This document shows positions 5,099 through 5,411 of a stretch of 5,411 nt of DNA, one piece after another. Source of the DNA: Dehalococcoidia bacterium UBA2160 (GTDB taxonomy: Bacteria; Chloroflexota; Dehalococcoidia; Lucifugimonadales; UBA1123); NCBI GenBank assembly GCA_002328865.1, contig DCWO01000010.1, positions 1-5,411 of the forward strand. The letters are read 5' to 3'. The notes under the pieces were generated by a model, which made no database searches, was not told the DNA's origin, and was given only the letters and a program-made list of their open reading frames with translations. The position numbers were made by a program, and so were the translations under genes. Each line of letters starts with the position of its first letter. Within the stretch, counting starts at the first letter, position 1.

Positions 5099-5411
5099 AT
5101 GGTCGACAACGGCGACAAGGAAGACAGTTTCGAGTTCACCGACGAGGGCGAAGCCGTAGAGTACATCGGCCTCGACGAGGCACGCGTACTCGCCATGCGC
5201 ACGGCCGCGGAAACTCCCGGAGCGTACGGTCGGCGGTTTGAAGGCGTGCCCATGGCTTTCGAACTCGTCAGCCAGATCGAGACCGAAGACCACTACACCA
5301 TCACGCTCTCGCTGCGGCCGCAGGGCGCGTACTCCGGGACGCCGGGACGAGAAGAATTCTTCATAACCAAGGTGGGCGAGATTCGTCACCGGCAGGTGCT
5401 GGCGGTCCCCG
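5099..5411 (+). CDS. Hypothetical protein, N-terminal part, cut by window edge
   Basis: The reading frame stays open for 104 codons from the ATG to the end of the window, so the C-terminal part is outside. The start is supported by a strong promoter and an AGGAA site. The first 20 residues are acidic and polar (MVDNGDKEDS then FEFTDEGEA). Next come a probable helix, YIGLDEARVLAMRTA (21-35), and alternating beta-like segments (about 50-100) such as AFELVSQIETEDHYTITLSL and EEFFITKVGEI. No signal peptide or membrane helix is seen. From memory, a similar module occurs at the start of multidomain proteins in Chloroflexota, but I cannot name a family or function. Codon composition matches its neighbours, so there is no sign of recent transfer. 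Confidence 0.75.
   Translation, partial: MVDNGDKEDSFEFTDEGEAVEYIGLDEARVLAMRTAAETPGAYGRRFEGVPMAFELVSQIETEDHYTITLSLRPQGAYSGTPGREEFFITKVGEIRHRQVLAVP

Overview
This GC-rich bacterial window holds two transcription units that diverge from a shared intergenic region near 907-1217, plus the start of a third unit at the right edge. Good sigma70-type promoters, Shine-Dalgarno sites and tight gene spacing show a bacterial chromosome. The gene mix (a large CocE/NonD hydrolase, an SRAP protein, a selenocysteine-lyase-like desulfurase, a DUF4395 membrane protein) would suit Chloroflexota (SAR202/Dehalococcoidia-like) or an actinobacterium-like lineage. That placement is a guess from memory of such gene sets, not a result. 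There are no mobile elements, CRISPR arrays, tRNAs or rRNAs that I can see.

Left part (1-906). Bases 1-363 hold no convincing gene. They contain an imperfect palindrome, a 7-bp hairpin and a canonical single-base-loop G-quadruplex motif, the last two downstream of a minus-strand gene for a four-helix DUF4395 membrane protein (364-885) with two CxxC pairs.

Divergent region (907-1217). On the minus strand, the DUF4395 gene is preceded by what looks like a complete cysteine attenuator. It has a -10 box, an almost leaderless 11-codon ORF ending Cys-Val-Cys-Met-Cys-stop, a small hairpin, a possible antiterminator pairing, and a perfect 10-bp stem followed by seven U's placed 21 bases before the DUF4395 start codon. 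This is the most interesting signal in the window. On the plus strand, a TTGACC-N17-TACACT promoter drives the next unit.

Right part (1218-4901). Three closely spaced plus-strand genes look like one operon. The first encodes an SRAP/YedK-HMCES-type abasic-site shield protein with all catalytic residues. The second encodes a PLP-dependent cysteine desulfurase whose active-site loop resembles selenocysteine lyase. The third encodes a 611-residue CocE/NonD family serine hydrolase with a complete Ser-Asp-His triad. Sulfur (cysteine) metabolism is the theme that could link the attenuated DUF4395 gene with the divergent desulfurase operon. The roles of the SRAP protein and the hydrolase beside them are unclear.

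Right edge (4902-5411). A 197-base intergenic region contains two small palindromes and a strong promoter (TTGACA-N16-TACAAT). These precede an unrecognised gene whose first 104 codons are inside the window.
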